In this document: one piece after another, positions 63,273-64,000 of the stretch
Position numbering within the stretch: the stretch's first letter is position 1
Layout: each line of letters begins with the position of its first letter
Assembly (NCBI GenBank): GCA_016124855.1
Contig: WGMX01000016.1
Location: 104,965-168,964 of the forward strand
Direction of reading: 5' to 3'
Source of the DNA: Anaerolineaceae bacterium
Lineage (GTDB): Bacteria > Chloroflexota > Anaerolineae > Aggregatilineales > Phototrophicaceae
DNA length: 64,000 nt
Program-made: the position numbers and the translations under genes
Notes under the pieces: generated by a model
What the model was told of the DNA's origin: nothing
Seen by the model: the letters and a program-made list of their open reading frames with translations, nothing else
Databases searched by the model: none

Positions 63273-63293
63273 GGGTTTGCTGTCGGCAAACCC
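63273..63293 (+). terminator. Hairpin after etfA
   Basis: GGGTTTGC / GCAAACCC 8-bp stem with loop TGTCG, then TTTCTATTT. It shares the TTGCTGNCGGCAA core with the hairpin at 8289. Confidence 0.7.
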
Positions 63294-63375
63294 TTTCTAT
63301 TTAGATGGTTATGGAGTCCTGTTTACGGGGCTTTATTCATCTTGACCGGGGTTTTTCCTCCGGCAAATACTGAAA

Positions 63376-63846
63376 TTACCCGCCCAGCGCGACCGTCATT
63401 TGGGCGATATGATTCAGGTCATGTAACCCCACATTGGTCGCCAACTCCAGCACCGTGATCACCCCTGATGACGGATGAACACCGCGTCGTGACCAATCCT
63501 CTTCTTGTAATGGTGTCAGGAAAGCGATGAATTCTTGTCGCCGCTGTACAAAACGCTCGAACATATCGTGAATATCTTGATGAGCGTAATCGTGCTGAAC
63601 CGCGAGTTCATCGGGATTGGTTGGGGAAAACTCTGGCTTATTTTCGCCGATCATCCGCTTGGCACGGCTGAAAAAGATGTCCTCGATATCTACCAGATGG
63701 CACATCACTTCCAGTGCGTTCCAGCCTTTGGCGTTCGAGGCAAGTTGTTTGGCGCGTTCATTGCTCAAATCACGAATAATATAGTCGAGAACCAGAGGCG
63801 TTTTTTCCATCGCACGGATTGCCTTTTCGGCAGTAAACATTGCCAT
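63376..63846 (-). CDS. DinB-family protein
   Basis: 156 residues, a four-helix bundle of the DinB/YfiT type. Metal-binding histidines are seen in CHLVDIED and GLHDLNHIAQM. It may be a thiol- or metal-dependent detoxifying transferase; the substrate is unknown. GAGGAG lies 12 bases before the ATG at 63846, with another ATG at 63840. Confidence 0.85.
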   Translation of the reverse strand: MAMFTAEKAIRAMEKTPLVLDYIIRDLSNERAKQLASNAKGWNALEVMCHLVDIEDIFFSRAKRMIGENKPEFSPTNPDELAVQHDYAHQDIHDMFERFVQRRQEFIAFLTPLQEEDWSRRGVHPSSGVITVLELATNVGLHDLNHIAQMTVALGG

Positions 63847-63970
63847 AAACCGTATCAACTCCTCAGTGAAACGAAATAATTATCAGGTTTTTCTCCCCTC
63901 CCTGACGCTTTGGCTGAGGAGAGGACATCTTTTGGGGGATGTTATTGTTAGATAACAAGCCTTCTCGTAG

Positions 63971-63992
63971 GGGAGCACCTATGTGTGCTCCC
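63971..63992. repeat. Inverted repeat at the window end
   Basis: GGGAGCAC / GTGCTCCC 8-bp perfect stem with loop CTATGT, preceded by GTAGG. It resembles the dispersed GTAGGGG-hairpin elements known from Chloroflexota and Cyanobacteria. Confidence 0.45.
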
Positions 63993-64000
63993 GAGTTGGA

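Noticed and set aside
1..64000. tRNA or rRNA genes
   Set aside because: No segment with a T-loop GTTCGAAT/GTTCAAAT plus paired acceptor arms, and no rRNA-like block was found on reading; this should be confirmed with tRNAscan-SE and barrnap.

Overview
This 64 kb window is a chromosomal stretch of a bacterium, most likely a Chloroflexota (Anaerolineae-like) lineage. That placement is an inference from gene style: many secreted proteins with WD40/beta-propeller or SH3b domains and Pro/Thr- or Ala/Thr-rich linkers, a four-domain ribosomal protein S1, duplicated ClpC, EtfBA, an NDP-forming acyl-CoA synthetase fused to a GNAT domain, and dispersed intergenic repeats. Base composition is near 50 percent GC and fairly even. 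No rRNA, tRNA, CRISPR array, prophage or integrase was seen. The only mobile element is a dead IS1-family copy.

Layout. 0-16 kb: partial unknown gene, CopC-CopD fusion, family 4 glycosyltransferase carrying a repeat-derived insert, ferritin, acyl-CoA synthetase/GNAT fusion, adhesin-head-like lipoprotein, TIR-TPR protein, AI-2E/PerM-type membrane protein, small YtxH-like protein, GH5 glucosidase, secreted unknown, dihydropyrimidinase. 16-23 kb: RibD-like reductase, Acg-type nitroreductase-like protein, CsaA, first ClpC, then an island of dispersed repeats and an IS1 remnant, and a single-domain response regulator. 23-36 kb: secreted trypsin-like protease, a complete fluoride-riboswitch leader in front of a CLC-F type channel/antiporter, a cohesin-dockerin protein, WD40 protein, M24 peptidase, large PAS/GAF histidine kinase, two paralogous small unknown proteins, secreted propeller, GSDH-type dehydrogenase. 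36-48 kb: FprA-like ferredoxin reductase behind a CRP/FNR-like palindrome, transglutaminase-like protein, small house-cleaning genes, a divergent TetR/SDR pair with two operators, secreted SH3b protein, PHB-depolymerase-like esterase, NAD(P)-binding reductase, PLP dehydratase, methyltransferase. 48-64 kb: GNAT protein, a three-gene operon (secreted protein, LuxI-like N-acyltransferase, cytochrome P450), secreted unknown, rpsA, second ClpC, a HEAT protein translationally coupled to an SH3b lysozyme-fold hydrolase, a second SH3b protein ending in an M23 peptidase domain, etfBA, and a DinB-family protein.

The best supported regulatory unit is the fluoride cassette at 24528-25966: a sigma70-type promoter, a crcB-type aptamer whose pseudoknot strand is also the 5' arm of a perfect intrinsic terminator, and then a CLC-F gene. 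The most likely undescribed system is the 49056-51732 operon, in which an N-acyltransferase with the conserved LuxI acidic/arginine pattern overlaps a P450 by ATGA. This suggests a small acylated and oxidised molecule. Other notable points are the in-frame palindromic repeat inside a glycosyltransferase, seven perfect GGTACTC heptamers, two ClpC paralogues that both keep a ClpP-docking LGF tripeptide, and two cell-wall-hydrolase-like proteins with no visible signal peptide.
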